DNA of 12,269 nt from DATESZ01 sp035283845 (GCA_035283845.1 DATESZ010000239.1:1-12269), one strand, 5' to 3'; numbered from the stretch's first letter, positions 6,734 through 11,603 are shown. Numbers and translations are program-made. The notes: generated by a model from the letters alone, not told the origin.

Positions 6734-7720
6734 TCAGGTTTCATCAAACGGCTTCAGATCACTATAGGCCATGACCGTTGACATGGCCCGGTTCTCCACC
6801 TCAATCCCCATTTCCTGGGCGCAGGCCACTGGATTCAGCCCACCGCGGAGAATGACTCCCACCTTATTCATATCCACGGGGATTTGACAGATCGGTTCGC
6901 TGATCATGCCTCTGGAGAGCATTCCATCAATGCCCGCCTGCTTTAAATCATCGATAAGAGTTTCAACCAGTTCGAGGCTGATTGCGGGAATCTCGCGGAA
7001 ATTTGCTAATATTTTTCCGCCTCCCTGCTCAACAGCGCTTTTTACGGACGTCATATTCCCCCGTATGAAAGCCTCCGATGGATCCAGGGAAGAACCTGAG
7101 TAGTAGATGATCTCAACAAAACGCATAGGTTTCCCGTTTTTTATCTGCAGGATTCCTCCGAATTTTGAATCCATAGGGACACCGTTTTTGAGAAGCACGC
7201 CGTTTACGACAATACTGCAAACCGTGGCAAATCCGACCATACCTTCGGGGACAATCATATTCCCGAGCCGCTGTCCGGATTGCGCGACGGCCACAAGGTT
7301 GCTGACACCCATACCCGCCGCGAAGGCTGGCTGCATGGCCTCTCTGGCCGTTTCAAAACGATTCGCGCGAAACAAGGAGATATTGACGGGAAGAAGACCT
7401 TCCCGCTTTCCCGGATGAAAGGTAGTCTTAAAAGCAAGACTTTCAATCCTGGAGATGGCAAATCCGATTTTATCCCGAACCCTTGCATCGTCCAGTTCAT
7501 CAATCCCTACGTCGGTGATAATCCGGCCGTCGCGCCGTCCGATTAATTGCGTCAGACCTCTTTCATCCATCAGTTTCAGGTGGTACCGGACCGCCCTTTC
7601 GCTCAAATGCACGCCGGATTCGCTCATCTGCCGCGCTATCATCCGGGCCCCGACAGGGCGCCGGACTTCACGCAGGATGCGCAGCATGAGAAGGGTTTTC
7701 TGTTCTATTTCCTGAAACAT
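6734..7720 (-). CDS. nrpR: NrpR-type nitrogen repressor (winged helix plus DUF128 domain)
   Basis: A 328-residue NrpR homologue. NrpR was characterised in methanogens as a repressor of nitrogen-assimilation genes that leaves DNA when 2-oxoglutarate rises. Residues about 5-75 form a winged helix (TLLMLRILREVRRPVGARM, LSERAVRYHLKLMDERGL, LIGRRDGRIIT). Residues about 80-328 form one NrpR regulatory (DUF128) domain, with FGGILQIKNGKPMRFVEIIYY, SLDPSEAFIRGNMTSV and VGVILRGGLNPVACAQEMGI. The M. maripaludis protein has two such domains; one domain is a known arrangement. The frame extends to 7792, but the palindrome at 7741-7764 and the promoter at 7764-7792 lie inside that extension, so the ATG at 7720 is chosen, although its ribosome binding site is poor. 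The glutamate-synthase-like gene follows. A deleted second copy lies at 10570-10800. Confidence 0.92.
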   Translation of the reverse strand: MFQEIEQKTLLMLRILREVRRPVGARMIARQMSESGVHLSERAVRYHLKLMDERGLTQLIGRRDGRIITDVGIDELDDARVRDKIGFAISRIESLAFKTTFHPGKREGLLPVNISLFRANRFETAREAMQPAFAAGMGVSNLVAVAQSGQRLGNMIVPEGMVGFATVCSIVVNGVLLKNGVPMDSKFGGILQIKNGKPMRFVEIIYYSGSSLDPSEAFIRGNMTSVKSAVEQGGGKILANFREIPAISLELVETLIDDLKQAGIDGMLSRGMISEPICQIPVDMNKVGVILRGGLNPVACAQEMGIEVENRAMSTVMAYSDLKPFDET

Positions 7721-7740
7721 GAAAAAGTGGTCTCTATAAG

Positions 7741-7764
7741 CAATCGGTAACTGGTTGCCGATTG
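7741..7764. promoter_or_regulatory. 24-bp palindrome, candidate NrpR operator
   Basis: CAATCGGTAAC, a TG centre, then GTTGCCGATTG: the arms match in 10 of 11 positions. The site lies between the nrpR start codon and its -10 box, so a bound dimer would block transcription from the promoter at 7764-7792. Autorepression by NrpR is the simplest reading. It differs from the GGAA-N6-TTCC operator known in methanogens, so the bacterial protein would need a different specificity. Confidence 0.65.
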
Positions 7765-7792
7765 CAATAACATCTATAGAGCACCTTGTCAA
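7764..7792 (-). promoter_or_regulatory. Candidate promoter of nrpR
   Basis: On the minus strand an exact TTGACA (7792-7787) is followed after 17 bases by TATTGC (7769-7764), a weak -10. The predicted start of transcription lies inside the palindrome at 7741-7764. The perfect -35 and the operator placement support it; the -10 is the weak point. Confidence 0.5.
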
Positions 7793-7875
7793 TAAAAATT
7801 TTCTGCCTGTAACGCCGAATTATTGTCAGTCAAGGACGGCTTGAGCCAGCCAATCAGGATTTATGGTAAACTTGC

Positions 7876-7894
7876 ATTAACTAAGAAAGTTAAT
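7876..7894. repeat. Small AT-rich inverted repeat upstream of nrpR
   Basis: ATTAACT and AGTTAAT pair perfectly around a 5-base loop. The equivalent place next to the deleted nrpR copy (about 10806-10822) does not keep the pairing, which argues against a conserved function. The remainder of 7793-7909 shows no gene or clear signal. Confidence 0.25.
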
Positions 7895-7909
7895 TGTTTG
7901 AATCGTCTG

Positions 7910-8013
7910 GTCGGTCTTGCATTGGATGCCGGTGAGTCGAGGGTAATTGGCAAGGGGTAAAACAAAATAAACAAAACACAAGGATTAATTTATACGGCCA
8001 CTTTTGCCGGTGA
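7910..8013. repeat. 104-bp direct repeat A, copy 1
   Basis: Matches 10834-10937 without gaps; I count about 10 differences, so roughly 90% identity. It has TGCCGGTGAG near both ends and no reading frame. In both places it lies upstream (minus-strand sense) of an nrpR copy, so it belongs to the duplicated nrpR locus. On its other side the two copies meet different accessory genes. Confidence 0.85.
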
Positions 8014-8035
8014 TTGCTTTTAACTCGCTTTCACA

Positions 8036-8092
8036 TAACACCGAAGTTCAGCCGGGTGCTTGCGTATCGGCCGCAACGTCTTCTTGGCAGCC
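8036..8092. repeat. 57-bp direct repeat B, copy 1
   Basis: Matches 9007-9063 without gaps with five differences by eye. On the minus strand this copy follows directly on the stop codon of a DUF2442 C-terminal fragment. It appears to be the downstream flank of a DUF2442 gene carried along when that module was duplicated. Confidence 0.8.
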
Positions 8093-8190
8093 TATTTTTC
8101 CGTTAGTGTCTCCGGGGCTATGTCGGCGCCATTCGGCCAGGAGACTGTTCCGCCTTCTATCGTTGCCTTTTGGAAAAAGCTGTGTTTCAC
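8092..8190 (-). pseudogene. DUF2442 gene fragment, C-terminal part only
   Basis: The minus strand encodes a 32-residue open stretch containing TVSWPNGADIAPETLTEK before a TAG. This is the hallmark end of DUF2442 proteins (WPNGADIAPE-type motif). The N-terminal half is missing: upstream the sequence switches at once into the duplicated block at 8189-8362. DUF2442 proteins are small, of unknown biochemical role, and often sit next to DUF4160 genes. This piece is too short to fold as the full domain, so it is called a remnant. Confidence 0.6.
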
Positions 8191-8362
8191 ATGATGTCCG
8201 TTCGTTCTGCGCTATTATCTTCTCTTGTAAACATTCAGCCCTACCTTGACTTCCTCATGCCCATCAACGGCAACATTCCCTTCTGACGATGCAATGATTA
8301 TAGGCTTTCCTGATGATGACGGGCCAAATTCTTTGGTAAGATCGACTTTCATGGTAAGGATA
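8189..8362. repeat. 174-bp direct repeat C, copy 1 (contains truncated small-protein gene)
   Basis: Matches 12058-12231 without gaps with about 9 differences by eye, near 95% identity. The repeat covers most of the conserved small-protein gene and the 22-base spacer after it. It ends at the ATG of the next gene: in copy 2 that ATG begins the frame at 11783-12061, while here ATG is followed at once by TGA. Confidence 0.9.
8215..8352 (-). CDS. Conserved small protein, 5'-truncated second copy
   Basis: Encodes 45 residues from an internal ATG (MKVDLTKEFGPSSSGKP to VGLNVYKRR), nearly identical to residues 15-59 of the intact gene at 12084-12263. The first 14 residues of that protein are lost because homology stops just upstream of this ATG. 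The frame is open further upstream to 8427 and beyond, but those residues (GEYLRRFRKTHALRALLNF) are unrelated and look like a fragment of another gene. The remaining changes are mild (T to P, S to N, K to R), so the copy may still be translated. No Shine-Dalgarno sequence is obvious before the internal ATG. Function unknown. Confidence 0.45.
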   Translation of the reverse strand: MKVDLTKEFGPSSSGKPIIIASSEGNVAVDGHEEVKVGLNVYKRR

Positions 8363-8477
8363 ATAACAAAATTCAATAAAGCTCTCAAGGCATGAGTCTT
8401 GCGGAATCTCCTCAGGTATTCACCCACCCCGTTGGCGATTGCCAGGTCAACGTCAACGGGAGTCAGGATACTTCTCG

Positions 8478-8738
8478 TTATTTGTATGCTTCTTTTCTGT
8501 CACGCACAACGATGATGTCTACGAGATTTTTATCGTCATCGATTGAATAAACAATGCGGTAATCGCCGACTCTTAGCCGCCAAAGATGCTTATTGCCGGC
8601 CAATTTTCGACAACCTGCAGGTCGAGGTTCTATAGAAAGATTTTCAATTTTAGGAAAAATCCTATTCACCAGTTTCCCATCGAGAGTTTGCAGTTCTTTA
8701 CGGGCAGATCGGGCAAAAGTTATTAGGTATTTAGACAT
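8478..8738 (-). CDS. RelE/ParE-superfamily toxin
   Basis: An 86-residue toxin of the RelE/ParE fold; RelE members cut mRNA on the ribosome. Signature segments are ITFARSARKELQTLD, FPKIENLSIEPRPAGCRKLAG, HLWRLRVGDYRIVYSID and VDIIVVRDRKEAY. The central pattern of a lysine, LWRLRVGDYR and the C-terminal VRDRKEAY is typical of RelE-type mRNA interferases rather than ParE. Its ATG overlaps the stop of the upstream antitoxin gene by eight bases (ATGTCTAA), which implies translational coupling. Length is normal and no damage is seen, so the module may be active. Confidence 0.9.
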   Translation of the reverse strand: MSKYLITFARSARKELQTLDGKLVNRIFPKIENLSIEPRPAGCRKLAGNKHLWRLRVGDYRIVYSIDDDKNLVDIIVVRDRKEAYK

Positions 8739-8922
8739 GCAACTTGCCTTGTTTTTTTAGCCGTTCCCTGACGGATTCAATAGATTCTCTTGGTTCCTCT
8801 GCACGTTGCCTTGAAAGTAAATTATCGAAAAAATCTTCCCAAATCTCACCAAATTTTCTCAGATTAATTTGCACTGCTACTTTTTGCCCTTTTTCATCTG
8901 TAACATATTGTATACCTTGCAT
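8731..8922 (-). CDS. Putative antitoxin partner of the RelE-type toxin
   Basis: A 63-residue acidic and charged protein (MQGIQYVTDEKGQKVAVQIN, then KFGEIWEDFFDNLLSRQR and SIESVRERLKKQGKL). The start with a short beta-strand pair followed by helices and a charged tail is common in small antitoxins that sit before RelE toxins. The sequence does not let me name a family with certainty. The ATG at 8922 is preceded by GGGAGG at about 11 bases. A longer frame to 9012 begins at a non-ATG codon and adds an unlikely hydrophobic stretch. Position and overlap with the toxin gene are the main evidence. It probably represses its own promoter, as antitoxins commonly do. Confidence 0.75.
   Translation of the reverse strand: MQGIQYVTDEKGQKVAVQINLRKFGEIWEDFFDNLLSRQRAEEPRESIESVRERLKKQGKLHV
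8901..8912. repeat. 12-bp direct repeat around the antitoxin start, unit 1
   Basis: TAACATATTGTA occurs here, just inside the antitoxin gene, and again at 8949-8960 upstream of it. The units are 48 bases apart from start to start. They could be operators for the antitoxin, but the sequence is AT-rich and chance is possible. Confidence 0.3.
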
Positions 8923-8948
8923 AATAAACACATCCTCCCTTATAATAA

Positions 8949-8960
8949 TAACATATTGTA
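8949..8960. repeat. 12-bp direct repeat around the antitoxin start, unit 2
   Basis: Second TAACATATTGTA. On the minus strand it contains TACAAT, a possible -10 box for the antitoxin-toxin operon, so a protein bound here would overlap the promoter. No convincing -35 is visible. Confidence 0.3.
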
Positions 8961-9006
8961 CCAGAATCAGGACATAATTTTTAATCAGTCTTGATTTTCT
9001 TATGCG

Positions 9007-9063
9007 TAACACCGAAGTTCAGCCGGGAGCTTGCGCATCAGCCGCAACATCTTTTTGGCAGCC
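9007..9063. repeat. 57-bp direct repeat B, copy 2
   Basis: Matches 8036-8092 with five differences. Here, unlike copy 1, it is joined to the N-terminal half of a DUF2442-like frame, so the C-terminal half of that gene was deleted up to the repeat. Confidence 0.8.
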
Positions 9064-9165
9064 ATATTCTGAGAAGTCTATGTCGTCACTCTTGCCATCG
9101 TCAAAGACAATGCGATAGACAAACCCTCCCCTGTATTCTATTTTACCACGTCGTTCATATTCCAC
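9019..9165 (-). pseudogene. DUF2442 gene fragment, N-terminal part joined to repeat B
   Basis: A 48-residue frame from a GTG at 9165, preceded by GAGGTG at eight bases. The middle, FVYRIVFDDGKSDDIDFSEY, looks like the first strands of DUF2442, which normally read as a hydrophobic strand, DG, then a VDLSEY-like segment. After Tyr the frame runs into repeat B and ends within it (GCQKDVAADAQAPG). In the other repeat copy the same bases follow a complete DUF2442 C-terminus, so here the second half of the domain is missing. Probably not functional. Confidence 0.45.
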
Positions 9166-9175
9166 ATAGTTCACC

Positions 9176-9274
9176 TCACTTTAACCGAGTGATTTTCTTC
9201 ACTTCTTTACCAGCTTCAATGCCATCCTGGCATAATCCGTGACGAATGTCACGCTGACGAACATGCTTAAGGCC
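9176..9274 (-). pseudogene. Possible DUF4160 C-terminal remnant
   Basis: The minus strand has an open stretch ending LCQDGIEAGKEVKKITRLK and TGA, without a start codon. DUF4160 proteins commonly end in a KKI-x-PL-like tail, and the stop lies 10 bases before the DUF2442-like fragment, almost the same spacing (11 bases) as in the better preserved pair at 9920-10443. The resemblance is weak and the call rests largely on gene order. Confidence 0.3.
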
Positions 9275-9289
9275 GGAACGAAGGCATGG

Positions 9290-9473
9290 TTAAGGCTTGG
9301 GGATATTCAGATCCCTGCATATTTCTGGGTAGACCTTCATCAATATCCCGATGTCTGGGGACGGTTGAAGCCTTTATCTCTCGACGGTTGACGTAAACAG
9401 TGTGGTTGCCGCCTTCATGTAGGAATTCGCATTCATGCAACCGCAGATGTTTGATAAACTCTGCCATCTTCAT
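9290..9473 (-). pseudogene. hicA: hicA mRNA interferase gene, frameshifted near the 3' end
   Basis: HicA is a small double-stranded-RNA-binding-fold toxin that cleaves mRNA. Residues 1-41 are typical: FIKHLRLHECEFLHEGGNHTVYVN with the catalytic His in GGNHTVY, then ASTVPRHRDID. The family then needs a C-terminal helix like that encoded in the next frame, which reads YPEICRDLNIPKP and stops at 9290. The bases therefore carry the proper ending one frame away, and an indel near 9332-9340 separates the two halves. In the present frame translation runs on to 9267 with unrelated residues (GLPRNMQGSEYPQALTMP). The active site is intact, but the toxin is probably misfolded or inactive. The ATG overlaps the hicB stop in the form ATGA. 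Confidence 0.8.
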
Positions 9474-9694
9474 GCCGTCAGCACTGCAAAAGGTTCTCTA
9501 ATCATTACCTTGTTACGGATTTCCTCTTCAAATAGATTTCGATTGGCCTCGATGGTCATCTCAACCACTTCAAAGAGATTGAATCGTGCTTCTTCCAGTG
9601 TCCTGCCCTGTGTATTTGCTCCGGGCAATTCTTCAACATAGGCTATATAGCCCAGGGGGACCTTTTCAAAAACCGCTGTAAATTGTAATCGCAT
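9470..9694 (-). CDS. hicB: HicB antitoxin, short form
   Basis: A 74-residue HicB antitoxin with the partial RNase H-like fold that binds HicA: LQFTAVFEKVPLGYIAYVEELPGANTQGRTLEEARFNLFEVVEMTIEANRNL. It lacks the C-terminal DNA-binding domain found in longer HicB proteins, a known short form. The ATG at 9694 has GGAGG at four to five bases. The stop overlaps the hicA start by four bases, so the two are translationally coupled. With hicA frameshifted, the antitoxin may survive as an orphan that could still neutralise other HicA toxins. Confidence 0.88.
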   Translation of the reverse strand: MRLQFTAVFEKVPLGYIAYVEELPGANTQGRTLEEARFNLFEVVEMTIEANRNLFEEEIRNKVMIREPFAVLTA

Positions 9695-9743
9695 ACTTCC
9701 TCCATACGGTTGTTACTTACAATACCCTAACCCGGGCAAGCTG

Positions 9744-9758
9744 GAACCTGAAAGGTTC
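9744..9758. repeat. Small hairpin upstream of hicB
   Basis: GAACCT and AGGTTC pair perfectly around a GAA loop. It lies about 50 bases upstream of hicB on the minus strand and might be a regulator site. The rest of 9695-9919 shows no recognisable gene; a frame running to 9814 (ending PDFPDLQLEFAI) is not supported by any start or family. Confidence 0.25.
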
Positions 9759-9919
9759 ATGCAAACGATTTATGGCAGCACAATAGTCTTGGCAATTGAG
9801 CTGTTGTCATTTACTATATCGCAAATTCCAATTGTAAATCTGGAAAATCTGGGGGACATTCATCCTGGTTTCTGAAATAACTGGTCTGGTGTCCCAAGAT
9901 TTTCGAGTTGATGTAGTTG

Positions 9920-10165
9920 TTATGCGGGGTTACTCGCCTTGCATTTTTTGTAGACAAACTCAGGATCGAGGTCAACTCCACAGTCCCATTCAATTGTGTC
10001 GAACGCAACCCGAACCCGCCTGAACGCGTCATAGTCCTTAATTCGTTGAAATATGCCGAAATCAAGAATCGGCTTCATGTCGAGACGACCATTCTCGCCA
10101 TTATCGAAAAAAACGGAAAGGATATAGTTGTCGCCTGGAATAACTTCTTTCACTGCAGGATACAT
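9920..10165 (-). CDS. DUF2442 protein, complete copy
   Basis: An 81-residue DUF2442 protein: MYPAVKEVIPGDNYILSVFF, then DNGENGRLDMKPI, RIKDYDAFRRVRVAFDTIEW and the closing DCGVDLDPEFVYKKC. The order (strand, DNG turn, LDMKPIL, FRRVRV, IEWDCGVDLDPEF) is the full domain. The role is unknown; such genes commonly pair with DUF4160 genes, and the pair has been suspected of being toxin-antitoxin-like, which I cannot verify here. AAGGAG lies eight bases before the ATG at 10165. The DUF4160 gene ends 11 bases upstream, so they form one operon. The frame to 10231 would overlap DUF4160 and is rejected. Confidence 0.85.
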   Translation of the reverse strand: MYPAVKEVIPGDNYILSVFFDNGENGRLDMKPILDFGIFQRIKDYDAFRRVRVAFDTIEWDCGVDLDPEFVYKKCKASNPA

Positions 10166-10176
10166 GGTCTCACTCC

Positions 10177-10443
10177 TTACTGAAGAGGTTGAATCTTGAA
10201 CGGTTCTTCTCCATTCATCACCAGCTTCCAATCTGCCATCAGCTCTTCTTGATGCAACTCAGCCCAAGCCAGTACCAGTTTTGTCTGCCTTCAGGGGAGG
10301 TTGCCATCAATTATCTCACATGAGCAAATATCCACAGAAGCCTTATACTCGTTGTAGTATACATGAAAATGCGGTGGCTGGTGTTCGCCCGGCGCAAAAT
10401 ACATGCGTATGATGATCCCGTAAAACATTGAAATAGTTGGCAT
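10177..10443 (-). pseudogene. DUF4160 gene interrupted by an in-frame TGA
   Basis: The frame has 88 sense or stop codons before its TAA and reads as a normal DUF4160 protein on both sides of a TGA at codon 51 (10293-10291). The first half is MPTISMFYGIIIRMYFAPGE, then HQPPHFHVYYNEYKASVDI and EIIDGNLP. The second half is RQTKLVLAWAELHQEELMAD and WKLVMNGEEPFKI. HQPPHFHV and LAWAELHQEEL are family hallmarks. The family usually has a basic residue after LP, so CGA to TGA is the likely mutation. AGGA precedes the ATG at 10443 by about nine bases. The gene leads the operon with DUF2442, so a polar effect is possible. Sequence on both sides is otherwise well kept, so the stop looks recent. Confidence 0.8.
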
Positions 10444-10498
10444 CGTTATCTATCCTTTCTGCATGTGCTGCAAGCAATCGGTCGGATTACCGTGGGGT

Positions 10499-10566
10499 TA
10501 TTCGGAGGACATAATACCAATTAACCCCGCAATAACAATAATAATAGGTATTATGTCCCCCGAATA
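10499..10566. mobile_element. Inverted-repeat element, MITE or REP-like, at the end of the nrpR remnant
   Basis: TATTCGGAGGACATAATACC and GGTATTATGTCCCCCGAATA are inverted repeats agreeing in 19 of 20 positions around a 28-base AT-rich centre. The arm pattern TTCGGGGGACA-N-ATACC resembles ends I associate with REP-type tyrosine (IS200-like) transposase elements. No transposase is present, so this would be a non-autonomous copy. It replaces the last seven codons of the nrpR copy beside it. Confidence 0.6.
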
Positions 10567-10569
10567 TGC

Positions 10570-10800
10570 CAAATCACTATAGGCCATGACCGTTGACATG
10601 GCCCGGTTCTCCACCTCAATCCCTGTTTCCTGGGCGCAGGCCACCGGATTCAACCCGCCGCGGAGAATAATTCCGACCTTGTTCATATCCACGGGAATTT
10701 GACAGACTGGTTCGCTGATCATGCCCCTGGAGAGCATTCCATCAATACCTGCCCGCTTCAAATCGTCGATAAGCGCTTCGACCTGTTCGAGGCTGATTGA
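10570..10800 (-). pseudogene. Truncated second copy of nrpR, C-terminal part
   Basis: About 76 codons (AGIDGMLSRGMISEPVCQIP through ENRAMSTVMAYSDL) align with residues about 245-321 of the intact NrpR. By eye I count about 22 base differences in 228, mostly in third positions, so the copy diverged while still selected as protein and was broken later. The winged helix and most of the DUF128 domain are gone. Upstream the sequence jumps straight to bases corresponding to about 7873 near the intact gene and then to repeat A. An internal deletion of about 890 bases thus removed the operator, promoter and 5' three quarters. At the other end an inverted-repeat element replaces the last codons. No function is expected. 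Confidence 0.85.
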
Positions 10801-10833
10801 CGGGCATTGACTAAGATAGTGCTTGCATCATCG

Positions 10834-10937
10834 GTCGGTCTTGCATTGGATGCCGGTGAGTCGAAAGTAATTGATAAGGGTTAAAATAACCTAAACAAAA
10901 CACAAGGATTTATTTATACGGCAACTTTTGCCGGTGA
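10834..10937. repeat. 104-bp direct repeat A, copy 2
   Basis: Counterpart of 7910-8013 with about 10 differences. CGGCAA and TTGCCG near its end form a perfect 6-bp stem here, with one mismatch in copy 1. It lies between the nrpR remnant and the antitoxin gene ending at 10959. Confidence 0.85.
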
Positions 10938-10958
10938 GCGACTCGTTATGCAAGATTA

Positions 10959-11264
10959 TCATTTCCCATGACCTGACGCACGTCTTTTTGATGGAATGAT
11001 CTCAATTAATGACCTGAGGGCTTTATTGACAGCCTCCGAATTGGGAAAGTACTTTCTTACGTTGGGCTCCAACATGACAGCTCCATCTTCGAGCTTGAAA
11101 TACTGGACAGAAGTGGTACCGTCTTCCTCATGAACCTCGATCGTGTGGCCCCCTCGATATGCCTTGTAGTACTTGCCGCGAACTGCTCCTTTCATGCTGG
11201 AGAAATCGTATTCCGGTCTCATATCCTCTATCTTTGATGGCTCTTTGGAGTCAGCTTTCTTCAT
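10959..11264 (-). CDS. Putative antitoxin partner of the BrnT-type toxin
   Basis: A 101-residue protein with two parts. The first, IEDMRPEYDFSSMKGAVRGKYYKAYRGGHTIEVHEEDG, is a pattern common in small antitoxins. The second, LEPNVRKYFPNSEAVNKALRSLIEIIP, has the strand-helix-helix pattern of a ribbon-helix-helix DNA-binding domain. The tail is basic (SKRRASGHGK). It occupies the BrnA position: its ATG at 11264 lies inside the last codons of the toxin gene (14-base overlap), with AAAGGAG at about seven bases. It is longer than typical BrnA and I do not equate it with that family by sequence. The frame to 11333 is rejected because it would extend far into the toxin gene. It probably neutralises the toxin and represses the operon. 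Confidence 0.75.
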   Translation of the reverse strand: MKKADSKEPSKIEDMRPEYDFSSMKGAVRGKYYKAYRGGHTIEVHEEDGTTSVQYFKLEDGAVMLEPNVRKYFPNSEAVNKALRSLIEIIPSKRRASGHGK

Positions 11265-11532
11265 AATATCTCCTTTCAAGTGCCGTTGCTTTCCGGCAAC
11301 TAATGATACGTATTTTACCCTGTCTTTCGGCATGAATCAAAACCAGAACGTGACCTTTTGCAGAAAGACCGATATTAATATAGCGTTCTTCGTTTTCAGA
11401 ATTATTGGTATCCGGCAAGGTAAGCAGAAAGGGATCATTGAAAACCGTTTTCCCTTCATCAAAGCTAACCCCCTTATGCTTCTTGAGATTTGCGATCGCT
11501 TTAACTTCATCCCATTCAAATGTGAGGCTCAT
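11251..11532 (-). CDS. brnT: BrnT-family ribonuclease toxin
   Basis: A 93-residue BrnT protein, a RelE-fold ribonuclease toxin. Family signatures are FEWDEVKAIANLKKHKGVSFDEG at the N-terminus, TVFNDPFLLTLPD, ENEERYINIGLSAKGHVLVL, IHAERQGKIRIISCRKAT and ERRYYEE. The catalytic region is in the RIISCRKATALERRYYEE segment. The ATG at 11532 follows GGAAGGAATGG. Toxin first and antitoxin second is the usual BrnT order. Length and motifs are intact, so the pair is probably functional. A plausible promoter lies at 11604-11632. Confidence 0.92.
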   Translation of the reverse strand: MSLTFEWDEVKAIANLKKHKGVSFDEGKTVFNDPFLLTLPDTNNSENEERYINIGLSAKGHVLVLIHAERQGKIRIISCRKATALERRYYEES

Positions 11533-11603
11533 CCATTCCTTCCGTGTTAATATGTGATAGACATAGTCCCCAGGTACTATTCTCGCAATCTTGGCATGTC
11601 TGT

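Noticed and set aside
9814..10065. Minus-strand frame of 83 codons overlapping the complete DUF2442 gene and running past it.
   Set aside because: It overlaps a well supported gene in another frame and its unique tail matches no family I know.
10291..10293. In-frame TGA in DUF4160 read as selenocysteine.
   Set aside because: The family has no Cys or Sec at that position, no SECIS-like hairpin is evident just after it, and a CGA to TGA change explains it more simply.
8030..10955. Integron-like gene cassette array: GCATAAC, GTTATGC or similar cores lie after several small genes (near 8034, 9002, 9931 and 10946), and AGTTCAGCCGG in repeat B resembles half an attC site.
   Set aside because: None of these places shows the two matching half-sites folding into an attC hairpin, the cores are not consistent, and no integrase gene is present.
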